A stretch of 64,000 nucleotides of DNA from AP-15 sp963774345 (GTDB taxonomy: Bacteria > Pseudomonadota > Alphaproteobacteria > ATCC43930 > CGMCC-115725). The stretch is from positions 248,001 to 312,000 of the forward strand of contig CAVZFB010000027.1 of assembly GCA_963774345.1 (NCBI GenBank), written 5' to 3'. Both the position numbers and the translations under genes were made by a program. Below, one piece after another: positions 33,071-42,818 of the stretch. A model generated the notes under the pieces. That model was not told where the DNA came from. It was given only the letters and a program-made list of their open reading frames with translations, and made no database searches. Positions within the stretch are counted from its first letter, which is position 1, and each line of letters opens with the position of its first letter.

Positions 33071-33146
33071 GGGCGATTAGCTCAGTTGGTAGAGCACCTC
33101 GTTTACACCGAGGGGGTCGGGGGTTCGAGTCCCTCATCGCCCACCA
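33071..33146 (+). tRNA. tRNA-Val (anticodon TAC)
   Basis: 76 bases with acceptor GGGCGAT/ATCGCCC, anticodon loop TTTACAC and encoded CCA. Confidence 0.97.
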
Positions 33147-33318
33147 AAGGACGTGAGCGGGATCCGCGCGATGGTTTTGGCCGGCGGAGCCATGCGAATG
33201 AGCGGATCGGTATCCGCCGCTGTTGCCGATAGCGAATCGGTTTCCACAGATCGGGTGCTCCCGGCTTGACACTTTGGAGCGGGGGGAATAAGGGTGCCCG
33301 TCCCGGTCGTGGGCCGAG

Positions 33319-33395
<77 letters not shown>

Positions 33396-33398
33396 GTG

Positions 33399-33417
33399 AC
33401 CTGGGATCGCTCCAGGT
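33399..33417 (+). terminator. Short hairpin after tRNA-Asp
   Basis: A 6-bp stem ACCTGG/CCAGGT with a 7-base loop begins 4 bases after the tRNA CCA end. No U-tract follows, so it is a weak candidate. Confidence 0.3.
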
Positions 33418-33554
33418 TATGGCGCTGCACAATGTGACGTCGTGCCCCGGTTTCGCGGCGAGACGATCCGGCCTATATCAATAGTCGGTTCGGACCTTCG
33501 GGCTGTGCCCTCTGCACGTTGGAGCACGGCGGTAATCCCGGCCGGAGTTCGTCG

Positions 33555-33920
33555 ATGAATATCTTGCTGCGCGAATACTTTCCGATCCTGGTCTTTCTTG
33601 TGATTGCCGGTGCGGTCGCGGTGGCGATGGTCGCGGGTTCGCTCGTGCTCGCACGGCAGCGGCCGGACAGCGAAAAGCTGTCGCCCTACGAGTGCGGCTT
33701 CGAGCCGTTCGAGGATGCGCGGATCCGCTTCGACGTGCGCTATTACCTCGTCGCGATCCTGTTCATCATCTTCGATCTGGAAGTCGCCTTCCTGTTTCCG
33801 TGGGCGGTATCGCTCGGCGATATCGGGATGTTCGGTTTCTGGTCGATGGTGGTCTTCCTCGGTGTACTGACCGTCGGCTTTATCTATGAGTGGCGCAAAG
33901 GAGCCTTGGAATGGGAGTGA
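33555..33920 (+). CDS. nuoA: NADH-quinone oxidoreductase subunit A
   Basis: 121 residues with three membrane helices and the conserved loop SPYECGFEPFEDARIRFDVRYY, including the Cys that becomes exposed in the deactive enzyme. It is a core membrane subunit at the quinone-site junction of complex I and the first gene of the nuo operon; nuoB overlaps its end by 10 bases. Confidence 0.96.
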   Translation: MNILLREYFPILVFLVIAGAVAVAMVAGSLVLARQRPDSEKLSPYECGFEPFEDARIRFDVRYYLVAILFIIFDLEVAFLFPWAVSLGDIGMFGFWSMVVFLGVLTVGFIYEWRKGALEWE

Positions 33921-34468
33921 TCGACAGGCCGATCGGCCTCGTCCCCGCCGCGTCGGCTCCTCCGGGCGAGGCCCAAGCCCTGCTGCTGCAGGCGGCGACC
34001 GAGGAAGTCCAGGACAAGGGCTTTATCGTCGCGACGCTCGATAACGTGGTCAATTGGGCGCGCAGCGGTTCGCTGTGGCCGATGACCTTCGGGTTGGCTT
34101 GCTGCGCTGTCGAGATGATGCATACCGGCGCCAGCCGCTATGACCTCGACCGCTTCGGCGTGGTCTTTCGCGCCAGCCCGCGCCAGGCCGACGTGATGAT
34201 CGTCGCCGGCACCTTGTGCAACAAGATGGCGCCGGCGTTGCGCAAGGTCTATGACCAGATGGCCGAGCCGCGCTGGGTGATCTCGATGGGCTCGTGCGCC
34301 AATGGCGGCGGCTACTACCATTATTCCTATTCGGTGGTGCGCGGCTGCGACCGGATCGTGCCGGTCGACGTTTATGTGCCGGGCTGCCCGCCGACCGCCG
34401 AGGCGCTGCTCTACGGCGTCCTGCTGCTGCAGAAAAAGATCAGACGCACCCGCAACTTCACCCGCTAG
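33911..34468 (+). CDS. nuoB: NADH-quinone oxidoreductase subunit B
   Basis: 185 residues. It carries cluster N2, the last Fe-S centre before quinone, with ligands in GLACCAVEMM (tandem Cys), the Cys of MGSCANGGGYY and the Cys of VPGCPPTAE. ATG 33911 gives a start within nuoA; an in-frame ATG at 33890 is a less likely alternative. Confidence 0.97.
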   Translation: MGVIDRPIGLVPAASAPPGEAQALLLQAATEEVQDKGFIVATLDNVVNWARSGSLWPMTFGLACCAVEMMHTGASRYDLDRFGVVFRASPRQADVMIVAGTLCNKMAPALRKVYDQMAEPRWVISMGSCANGGGYYHYSYSVVRGCDRIVPVDVYVPGCPPTAEALLYGVLLLQKKIRRTRNFTR

Positions 34469-34476
34469 CGCCGCCG

Positions 34477-35106
34477 ATGGAAGAGCCACTTAAGGCCCTC
34501 GCCGAGCACGTCGCGGCGGCGTTGCCCGAAGCGGTGACCGGTAGCGAGATCTCCCATGGCGAGTTGTGCGTGCGGGTCGAACGCGCGGCTTTGCCGCAGG
34601 TGCTCGGCTTTCTGCGCGACGATCCCAAATGCCGGTTTACCGTGCTCTGCGACATTTGCGGCGTCGATTTTCCCGACCGCGCGCTGCGCTTCGAGGTCGT
34701 CTACAATCTGTTGAGCATGAGCCTCAATCAGCGCATCCGGCTCAAGGTCGAGACCGACGAGAACGCGCCGGTGCCATCGGCAACCGGGTTCTACAGCAGC
34801 GCCGGCTGGTGGGAGCGCGAGGCCTGGGACCTGTTCGGGATCTATTTCACCGACAACCCCGATCTGCGCCGCATCCTGACCGATTACGGGTTCGAGGGCC
34901 ATCCGCTGCGCAAGGACTTTCCGCTGACCGGCTATGTCGAGCTGCGCTATGACGAGGAGCAGAAGCGCGTCGTCTACGAGCCGGTCCGCTTGCAGCAGGA
35001 GTTTCGCAGCTTTGATTTTCTGTCGCCATGGGAGGGCATGGATAAAATCCTGCCGGGCGACGAAAAAGCCGGCGAGGGCAGGCCGCCGGCCGGGGGAGCG
35101 CCGTGA
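34477..35106 (+). CDS. nuoC: NADH-quinone oxidoreductase subunit C
   Basis: 209 residues, the 30-kDa subunit of the peripheral arm. The family signature is ERE-WDLFGI (WEREAWDLFGIYF) followed by LRRILTDYGFEGHPLRKDFPL. It is separate from nuoD, as in most alphaproteobacteria. Its TGA overlaps the nuoD GTG start. Confidence 0.96.
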   Translation: MEEPLKALAEHVAAALPEAVTGSEISHGELCVRVERAALPQVLGFLRDDPKCRFTVLCDICGVDFPDRALRFEVVYNLLSMSLNQRIRLKVETDENAPVPSATGFYSSAGWWEREAWDLFGIYFTDNPDLRRILTDYGFEGHPLRKDFPLTGYVELRYDEEQKRVVYEPVRLQQEFRSFDFLSPWEGMDKILPGDEKAGEGRPPAGGAP

Positions 35107-36320
35107 GCGAACAGCGCCCGGCCGACCGAAAGCGAGCTCGAGGGCCCGCCGCGAATCAAGAACTTCATGATGAATTTCGGACCGCAGCACCCGGCGGCGC
35201 ACGGCGTCATGCGGCTCGTCCTGGAGATGGACGGCGAGATCGTCGAGCGCGCCGACCCGCATATCGGCCTGTTGCATCGCGGCACCGAAAAGCTGATCGA
35301 ATACAAGACCTATTTGCAGGCGATTCCTTATTTCGACCGGCTCGACTACGTGTCGCCGATGTGCCAGGAGCATGCCTTCGCGCTCGCCGTCGAGAAGCTG
35401 ATGGGGATCAGCCCGCCGCCGCGCGCCCAGTACATCCGCGTGCTGTTCGCCGAGATCACGCGCATCCTCAACCATCTGCTGTGCATCTGCGCATTCGGGC
35501 TCGATATCGGCGCGATCACGCCGTTTCTCTGGGGGTTCGAGGAACGCGAGCGGCTGATGGAGTTCTACGAGCGGGCTTCGGGCGCCCGCCTTCACGCCAA
35601 TTATTTCCGCCCCGGCGGCGTTCATCTCGACCTGCCGGCCGGGTCTGGTCGACGACATCCTCGCCTTTTGCGACACCTTCCCGAAGACGATCGACGACAT
35701 CGAGCGGATGCTGACCGAAAATCGCATCTTCAAGCAGCGCACCGTCGATATCGGCGTGGTCAACCGCCGAGCAGGCCGCAGATTGGGGCTTCTCCGGGCC
35801 GATGCTGCGCGGCTCGGGGGTCGCCTGGGATTTGCGCCGCGCGCAGCCCTACGACGCCTACGACAAGATGGATTTCGACGTCCCGATCGGCCGGAATGGC
35901 GATTCTTATGATCGCTACCTGGTGCGGGTCGAGGAAATGCGGCAGTCGGTGCGCATCATCCAGCAGGCGCTGGCGCAGATGCCGCCCGGGCCGGTCAAGG
36001 TCAACGACCGCAAGGTGGCGCCGCCGCCGCGGGCCGAGATGAAGAACTCGATGGAAGCGTTGATCCATCACTTCAAGCTTTACACCGAGGGCTACCACGT
36101 GCCGGCCGGCGAGACCTATACCGCGGTCGAGGCGCCAAAGGGCGAGTTCGGCGTCTATCTCGTCGCCGACGGCACCAACCGCCCCTATCGCTGCAAGATC
36201 CGGGCGCCGGGCTTCGCCTTTCTGCAGGCGACCGATTTCATGTGCCGCGGCCACATGCTGGCCGACATCGTCGCGATCATCGGCTCGATGGATATCGTGT
36301 TCGGCGAGATCGATCGATGA
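35103..36320 (+). CDS. nuoD: NADH-quinone oxidoreductase subunit D, frameshifted three times
   Basis: About 404 residues, the 49-kDa subunit that lines the quinone cavity with NuoB. Conserved stretches include MMNFGPQHPAAHGVMRLVLE, RGTEKLIEYKTY and DYVSPMCQEHAFALAVEKL. The GTG start (GTGA overlap with nuoC) gives SEQRPA before a one-base shift near 35125; two more extra bases lie near 35645 (restoring PAGLVDDILAFCDTFPK) and 35770 (restoring VVNAEQAADWGFSGPM). All three events are net +1. The protein is otherwise full length, so sequence error is the likely cause. Confidence 0.92.
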
Positions 36321-36956
36321 ACAGCTCGGCCGCCACGCCGCCCTTCGAGCAGCCGGAGAGCTTCGACTTCACGCCGGAAAATCTGCGAGTGGCCGAGGCC
36401 TATATCGCCAAATACCCGCTCGGGCGGCAGGCGAGCGCGGTGCTTGCCGTTGCTCGATCTGGCGCAGCGCCAGTGCGGCGGCTGGCTGCCGCGCGCGGCG
36501 ATGGACCAGGTCGCACAGATTTTGGAGATGGCGCCGATCCGGGTTTACGAGGTCGCGAGCTTCTACACGATGTTCAATCTGCGGCCGGTCGGGCGCTATC
36601 TGTTGCAGGCCTGCACGACGACGCCGTGCTGGCTGCGCGGCTCGGACGACGTCGTCGCGGCCTGCGAGCAAAAGCTCGGCATCGAGATCGGCGGCAGTAC
36701 GCACGGACGGCCTGTTCACTCTGGTCGAGGTCGAGTGCCTCGGCGCCTGCGTCAATGCGCCGATCCTGCAGGTCAATGACGATTTCTACGAGGATCTCGA
36801 CGGGCCGACGACCGAGGCTCTGCTCGACGCGCTGCGCGCCGGCAACCCGCCGCCGCCCGGTTCGGTGATCGGCCGGCGCGGCTCGAGCCCGTCACCGGCC
36901 GCACGACCCTGACCGAGCCGACCCGCGATGCCGGCGCCGGTTCCGAGAGGACATGA
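36317..36956 (+). CDS. nuoE: NADH-quinone oxidoreductase subunit E, frameshifted
   Basis: About 205-212 residues, the 24-kDa thioredoxin-like subunit with a [2Fe-2S] cluster. Ligands are in QACTTTPCWLRG and VECLGACVNAP. Extra single bases lie near 36448 (restoring VLPLLDLAQRQCGGWLPR) and 36706 (restoring STHDGLFTLVEVECLG). As read, the corrected frame stops at 36912. A further one-base deletion near there would extend it as LEPVTGRTTLTEPTRDAG to the TGA at 36954-36956, which fits the family better. It overlaps nuoD by 4 bases. Confidence 0.88.
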
Positions 36957-38254
36957 ATGCTCGCCGACAAGGACCGCATCTTCACCAACCTCTACGGCCA
37001 GGACGATTGGCGGCTCGCCGGGGCGCGGCGGCGCGGCGATTGGGACGGCACCAAGGAGCTGATCCTCAAGGGCCGCGACTGGATCGTCGAGGAGATCAAG
37101 GACTCGGGGTTGCGCGGGCGCGGCGGCGCCGGCTTTCCGACCGGCCTCAAATGGTCGTTCATGCCGAAGAAGAGCGACCGGCCGGCCTATCTCGTCGTCA
37201 ATGCCGACGAGAGCGAGCCCGGCACCTGCAAGGACCGCGACATCCTGCGCAACGACCCGCACAAGCTGGTCGAGGGCTGCCTGCTGGCCTCGGTCGGGAT
37301 GGGCGTGCACCACTGCTACATCTACATCCGCGGCGAGTTCTACAACGAGGCGCAACGGCTGCAGGCGGCGATCGACGAGGCCTATGGCGGCGGGGCTGAT
37401 CGGCAAGAATGCCTGCGGCTCGGGCTATCGATTTCGAGCTCTATCTGCACCGCGGCGCCGGCGCCTATATCTGCGGCGAGGAGACCGGGCTGCTCGAAAG
37501 CCTCGAAGGGCGCAAGGGCCAGCCGCGGCTGAAGCCGCCGTTTCCGGCCGCGGTCGGGCTCTATGGCTGCCCGACCACGGTCAACAATGTCGAGACGATC
37601 GCGGTCGCGCCGGCGATCTTGCGGCGCGGCGCCACCTGGTTCGCCGGGCATCGGCCGGCCGAAGAACAGCGGCACCAAGATCTTTTGCATCTCGGGCCAC
37701 GTGAACACGCCGTGCAATGTCGAGGAGGCGATGAGCATCCCGCTCAAGGAGCTGATCGAGCGCCATGCCGGCGGGGTGCGCGGCGGCTGGGACAATCTTC
37801 TCGCCGATCATCCCCGGCGGCTCTTCGGTGCCGGTCCTGCCGAAATCGATCTGCGACACGGTGTTGATGGATTTCGACAGTCTGCAAGCAGGTCAAAAGC
37901 GGGCTCGGCACCGCTGCGGTCATCGTCATGGACAAATCGACCGACATCGTCAAAGCGATCGCCCGGTTGTCGAAATTCTACAAGCACGAAAGCTGCGGCC
38001 AGTGCACGCCGTGCCGCGAAGGTCTCGGCTGGGTGTGGCGGGTCATGGAGCGGATGGTCGAGGGCAACGCCTCGGTGGCGGAGATCGACATGCTGCTCGA
38101 CGTATCGTACGAGATCGAGGGCCACACGATCTGCGCGCTGGCGGATGGCGCGGCGTGGCCGGTGCAGGGGCTGATCCGCCATTTCCGCCCGGAAATGGAG
38201 CGGCGCATCGCCGAATACCGCGACGCGGCCGTGCGGCAGAGGCAGGCGGCCTGA
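36957..38254 (+). CDS. nuoF: NADH-quinone oxidoreductase subunit F, frameshifted five times
   Basis: About 430 residues, the 51-kDa subunit binding NADH and FMN plus a [4Fe-4S] centre. Visible motifs are GLRGRGGAGFPTGLKWSF (FMN/NADH site), GAYICGEETGLLESLEG and ESCGQCTPCREG (cluster ligands). Five extra single bases lie near 37392, 37428, 37648, 37806 and 37890; removing them gives an uninterrupted, typical protein. The ATG follows nuoE directly, and the stop is one base before nuoG. Confidence 0.92.
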
Positions 38255-38255
38255 G

Positions 38256-40330
38256 ATGCCGAAGCTGACGATCGACGGCGGCGAGATCGAGGTCCCGGCG
38301 GGCACGACGATCCTGCAGGCCTGCGAGCTGGCCGGGATCGAGGTCCCGCATTTCTGCTTTCACGAGCGCCTGGCGATCGCCGGCAACTGTCGGATGTGCC
38401 TGGTCGAGGTGGAGCGGTCGCCAAAGCCGATCGCCTCCTGCGCGATGCCGGTCGGCGACGGCATGGTCGTCCACACCAAGTCGGCGAAGGCGATGAAGGC
38501 GCGAAAGGGAGTCATGGAGTTCCTGCTGATCAACCACCCGCTCGACTGCCCGATCTGCGATCAGGGCGGCGAGTGCGATCTGCAGGACCAGGCGATGGCC
38601 TACGGCTTCGACCGCGGCCGCTTCGTGGAGAACAAGCGCGCGGTGCGCGACAAGGATTTCGGCCCGCTGGTCGAGACCCACATGACCCGCTGCATCCATT
38701 GCACGCGCTGCATCCGCTTTCTGACCGAGATCGCCGGGGTCGAGGAACTGGGCGCCACCGGGCGCGGCGAGGACATGGAGATCGGCACCTATATCGAGCG
38801 AGCGCTCGGCTCCGAGCTGTCCGCCAACATCATCGATCTGTGCCCGGTCGGCGCGCTGACCTCGAAGCCCTACGCCTTCATCGCCCGGCCGTGGGAATTG
38901 CTCAAGACCGAGTCGATCGATGTGCTCGACGCGGTCGGCAGCAATATCCGGATCGATTCGCGCGACGCGCAGGTCTTGCGCGTGCTGCCGCGGCTCAATG
39001 AGGACGATCAACGAGGAGTGGATCTCCGACAAGACCCGCTTCGCGATCGACGGGCTGCGCCGGCGCCGGCTCGACCGCCCCTATATCGGCCGCCGTGGCG
39101 CCCGGGCCGAAACCGATTGGCGCGAGGCGCTCGAAATCTGTCGCCGACCGGCTGAAGGCGGTTCCAGGCGAACGGATCGCCGCGATCGCCGGCGATCTGT
39201 GCGACGTCGAATCGATGTTTGCGCTGAAGGAGCTGCTTGGCGGGCTTGGCGCGACCAGCCTCGACTGCCGCCAGGACGGGGCCAAGCTCGATCCGCGCTG
39301 CCGCGCCGGCTATCTGTTCAACACGACGATCGCCGGCATCGAGCAGGCCGATGCTTGCCTGTTGATCGGCACCAACCCGCGCTGGGAAGCGCCGCTCGTC
39401 AATGCACGGCTGCGCAAGCGCTATCTGCACGGCGGCTTTAAGGTCGCCGCGATCGGTCCGGCGCTCGATCTGACCTTTCCGGTCGAGATGCTGGGCGAGG
39501 GCGGCGAGACGGTCGGCGGCATTCGCCACCGGCGACGCATCCCTGGGCCGAACGGCTGCGCAGGCGAAGAACCCGATGCTGATCGTCGGCCAGGGGGCGC
39601 TGACGCGGCGCGGATGGCGCGCAAGTGCTGGCGACCGCGCGCGCGATCGCCGAACATTGCGGCCTGGTGCGCGACGGCTGGAACGGGTTCAACGTGCTGC
39701 ATCGCGCCGCGGCGCGGGTCGGCGGCCTCGATCTCGGCTTTGTGCCGCGACCGGGCGGGCGCGATGTCGCCGGCATCCTCGACGGCTGCCGTTCCGGCGC
39801 GATCGAGGTGCTCTATCTGCTCGGCGCCGACGAGATCGACGTTAGCGATCTCGGCTCGGCCTTTGTCGTCTATCAGGGACACCACGGCGACCGGGGCGCG
39901 ACTCGCGCCGACGTGATCCTGCCGGGGCGGCCTATACCGAGAAGGACGGTACCTACGTCAACACCGAGGGACGGGCGCAGCTCGGCCGCCGCGCCGTCTT
40001 TCCGCCCGGCGACGCGCGCGAGGACTGGGCGATCATCCGTGCGCTCTCGGCTGCGATCGGCCAGCCGCTGCCGTTCGACAATCTGGGCGAGTTGCGCCGG
40101 CACCTGCGCGCCGCCCATCCGTCCATCGCCGGAATCGACCAGGTGACGCCGGCGGCATGGGGCATGTTCGGCGAGACCGGGCCGATCGACCCGCGCCGTT
40201 CGCCTATCCGATCGCGGATTTCTACCGCACCGATCCGATCAGCCGGGCCAGCGCGACGATGGCCGAATGCAGCGACGTGTTCTTGGCGCATCACGGCGAA
40301 TTGCCCGCGCGGACCGGCACACATGGCTGA
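38256..40330 (+). CDS. nuoG: NADH-quinone oxidoreductase subunit G, frameshifted six times
   Basis: About 690 residues, the 75-kDa subunit with three Fe-S clusters in its N-terminal 220 residues: AGNCRMCLVEV, CDQGGECDLQD and CIHCTRCIRF; NIIDLCPVGALTSK follows. The rest is a molybdopterin-oxidoreductase-like domain. Frame changes lie near 39005, 39140, 39523 and 39607 (one extra base each) and near 39930 and 40190 (one base missing each). The corrected frame ends at TGA 40328-40330, overlapping the nuoH start by 8 bases. Confidence 0.9.
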
Positions 40331-41340
40331 GCTTTTGGCATGGCTATGCCTGGCCGACGGTGATCACCGTCGGCGAGGTGCTGGCGGTCGTCGTGCCGCT
40401 GTCTGATCGCCGTCGCCTATCTGACCTATGCCGAGCGCAAGGTGCTGGCGTTTTCGCAGCTGCGCAAAGGGCCGAACGTCGTCGGCCCGTTCGGGCTGCT
40501 GCAGCCCTTCGCCGACGGGCTCAAGCTGCTGCATCAAGGAGACGATCATCCCGAGCGGGGCCAACCGTATCGTGTTCATCGCCGCGCCGATCGTGACCTT
40601 TACGTTGAGCCTCGTCGCCTGGGCGGTGATCCCGTTCGATGCCGGGCGTGGTGATCGCCAACATCAATGTCGGCATTCTCTATCTGTTCGCGATCAGCTC
40701 GCTCGGGGTCTACGGCATCATCCTCGCCGGTTGGGCGTCGAATTCGCGCTACGCTTTTCTCGGCGCGTTGCGCTCGGCGGCGCAGATGGTGTCGTACGAG
40801 GTCGCAATCGGCTTTGTGCTGGTCACCGTGCTGCTTTGCGTCGGCTCGCTGAACCTGAGCGATATCGTCGAGGCGCAGCGGCACATCTGGTTCGCAGTTC
40901 CGCTGTTGCCGATGTTCGTGATCTTCTTCATCTCCGGCCTGGCCGAGACCAACCGCGCTCCGTTCGATGTGGTCGAGGGCGAGACCGAGTTGGTCGCCGG
41001 CTATTTCGTCGAATATTCGGCGATGGCGTTCGCGCTGTTCTACCTCGGCGAATACGCCAACATGATCCTGATGAGCGCGATGACGAGCGTGCTGTTCCTC
41101 GGCGGCTGGCTGGCGCCGTTCGGGGTGCCGCCGTTCACTTGGGTCCCCGGACCAGTCTGGTTCCTGCTCAAGATCGCCTTTGTCCTGTTCTGTTTTCTGT
41201 GGGTGCGCGCCACCTTCCCGCGATTCCGTTACGACCAGCTGATGCGGCTCGGCTGGAAGGTGTTTCTGCCGTTCTCGCTGTTCTGGCTGGTGCTGACCGC
41301 GGGGGTCTTGACCGCGGCCGGATGGCTACCGGCGCACTGA
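40323..41340 (+). CDS. nuoH: NADH-quinone oxidoreductase subunit H, frameshifted four times
   Basis: About 337 residues with eight membrane helices; NuoH forms part of the quinone tunnel. Recognisable stretches are AYLTYAERKVLAF, QLRKGPNVVGPFGLLQPFADGLK, KETIIPSGANR and the loop SGLAETNRAPFDVVEGETELVAGY. Extra bases near 40332, 40405, 40533 and 40643 break the frame; from 40650 to the stop the sequence is clean. The exact residues after MAEL are uncertain because of the first indel. Confidence 0.9.
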
Positions 41341-41368
41341 GCGCCGGAACGAGGCGGAGGAACGATCG

Positions 41369-41857
41369 ATGACATCTCTGGCACGCAGCGCCCGCGGCCT
41401 GTTGCTGAGCGAGCTGCTTTCGGGCCTGGCGCTGACCTTGCGCTACATGTTCAAGGGCGCGGTCACGGTCAACTATCCCTATGAAAAGGGACCGCTTAGC
41501 TCCCGCTTTCGCGGCGAGCACGCGTTGCGCCGCTATCCCAATGGCGAGGAGCGCTGTATCGCGTGCAAATTGTGCGAGGCGATCTGCCCGGCGCTGGCGA
41601 TCACGATCGAGGCCGAGCCGCGCGAGGACGGCAGCCGACGCACCACTCGCTATGACATCGATATGACCAAGTGCATCTATTGCGGCTACTGCCAGGAGGC
41701 CTGCCCGGTCGATGCGATCGTCGAGGGGCCGAATTTCGAATTCGCCACGGAAACGCGCGAGGAATTGTTCTACGACAAGCAGAAATTGCTCGACAACGGC
41801 GACCGGTGGGAGGCCGAAATCGCCAAGAACCTGGCGCTTGACGCCCCCTATCGATGA
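41369..41857 (+). CDS. nuoI: NADH-quinone oxidoreductase subunit I
   Basis: 162 residues, the ferredoxin-like subunit with two [4Fe-4S] clusters: ERCIACKLCEAICPALAI and KCIYCGYCQEACPVDAI, each with the CxxCxxCxxxCP pattern. It passes electrons towards NuoB. The frame is intact, marking the end of the error-rich patch. Confidence 0.97.
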   Translation: MTSLARSARGLLLSELLSGLALTLRYMFKGAVTVNYPYEKGPLSSRFRGEHALRRYPNGEERCIACKLCEAICPALAITIEAEPREDGSRRTTRYDIDMTKCIYCGYCQEACPVDAIVEGPNFEFATETREELFYDKQKLLDNGDRWEAEIAKNLALDAPYR

Positions 41858-41891
41858 CGCGAATGGGCTCTCTCATAGGCCTGCACGTCCG

Positions 41892-42506
41892 ATGATTTTG
41901 CAGGCGATCATGTTCTATCTGTTCGCCGCAGCGGCGGTGGCGGCCGGAGCGATGGTCGTCGTCGCCCGCAATCCGGTTCATTCGGTGCTGTTTCTGATCC
42001 TCGCCTTTTTCAACACTGCCGGCCTGTTCGTGCTGATCGGCGCCGAGTTCCTGGCGATGGTCCTCGTCATCGTCTATGTCGGGGCGGTCGCGGTGCTGTT
42101 TCTGTTTGTCGTGATGATGCTTGATATTGACTTCGCCGATCTGCGTAGCGGCTTCGTGCGCTACCTGCCGATCGGAGCCTTGGTCGGGTTAGTCCTGCTG
42201 GCTGAACTGGTGCTGGTCTCCGTCAGTTGGGCGGTCACCACTACCGGGGCAGTTGCGCCTGCCGTGCTGCCGCCCGGCGGCGTCGCGCTCAGCAATACTC
42301 GGGCGCTCGGCGACATTCTCTATACGCGCTATCTGTTCGCATTTCAGGGGGCCGGGTTGATCCTTCTGGTCGCGATGATCGGGGCAATCGTACTGACCCT
42401 TCGCCGTCGCACTGATGTACGGCGGCAATCGATCGCGTCCCAGCTCGCCCGCACCCGCGCCCAATCGGTCGAGGTGGTCAAAGTACCGGTCGGCGGCGGC
42501 GTGTGA
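41892..42506 (+). CDS. nuoJ: NADH-quinone oxidoreductase subunit J
   Basis: 204 residues with five membrane helices; contains the conserved FLAMVLVIVYVGAVAVLFLFVVMML, whose helix 3 bulge region couples quinone chemistry to proton pumping. ATG 41892 is used. Its TGA overlaps the nuoK ATG by one base. Confidence 0.95.
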   Translation: MILQAIMFYLFAAAAVAAGAMVVVARNPVHSVLFLILAFFNTAGLFVLIGAEFLAMVLVIVYVGAVAVLFLFVVMMLDIDFADLRSGFVRYLPIGALVGLVLLAELVLVSVSWAVTTTGAVAPAVLPPGGVALSNTRALGDILYTRYLFAFQGAGLILLVAMIGAIVLTLRRRTDVRRQSIASQLARTRAQSVEVVKVPVGGGV

Positions 42507-42814
42507 TGGCGATTGGCCTCACCCATTACCTGGCGGTCGCTACGATCCTGTTCACGCTTGGGATCTTCGGCATCTTTCTCAATCGCAAGAACGTCATCAT
42601 CATCCTGATGTCGATCGAGTTGATCCTGCTTGCCGTCAACATTAACTTTGTGGCGTTCTCGGTGTTCCACAACGATCTGGTCGGCCAAGCCTTCGCTATG
42701 TTCGTGCTGACTGTCGCCGCGGCCGAGGCGGCGATCGGGCTCGCCATCCTCGTCGTCTATTTCCGCAACCGCGGCACGATCCGGGTCGAAGACATCAACA
42801 TGATGAAAGGCTAA
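42506..42814 (+). CDS. nuoK: NADH-quinone oxidoreductase subunit K
   Basis: 102 residues with three membrane helices and the membrane-embedded Glu of MSIELILLAVNINFVAFS and of AAAEAAIGLAILVVYFR, both parts of the proton path. ATG 42506 is preferred over the GTG at 42503. Confidence 0.96.
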   Translation: MAIGLTHYLAVATILFTLGIFGIFLNRKNVIIILMSIELILLAVNINFVAFSVFHNDLVGQAFAMFVLTVAAAEAAIGLAILVVYFRNRGTIRVEDINMMKG

Positions 42815-42818
42815 GGGG

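Noticed and set aside
35103..40660. Programmed frameshifting or pseudogenisation of the nuo genes
   Set aside because: There is no shared slippery motif, the events are far too many, and genes on both sides are intact; sequence error explains it better.
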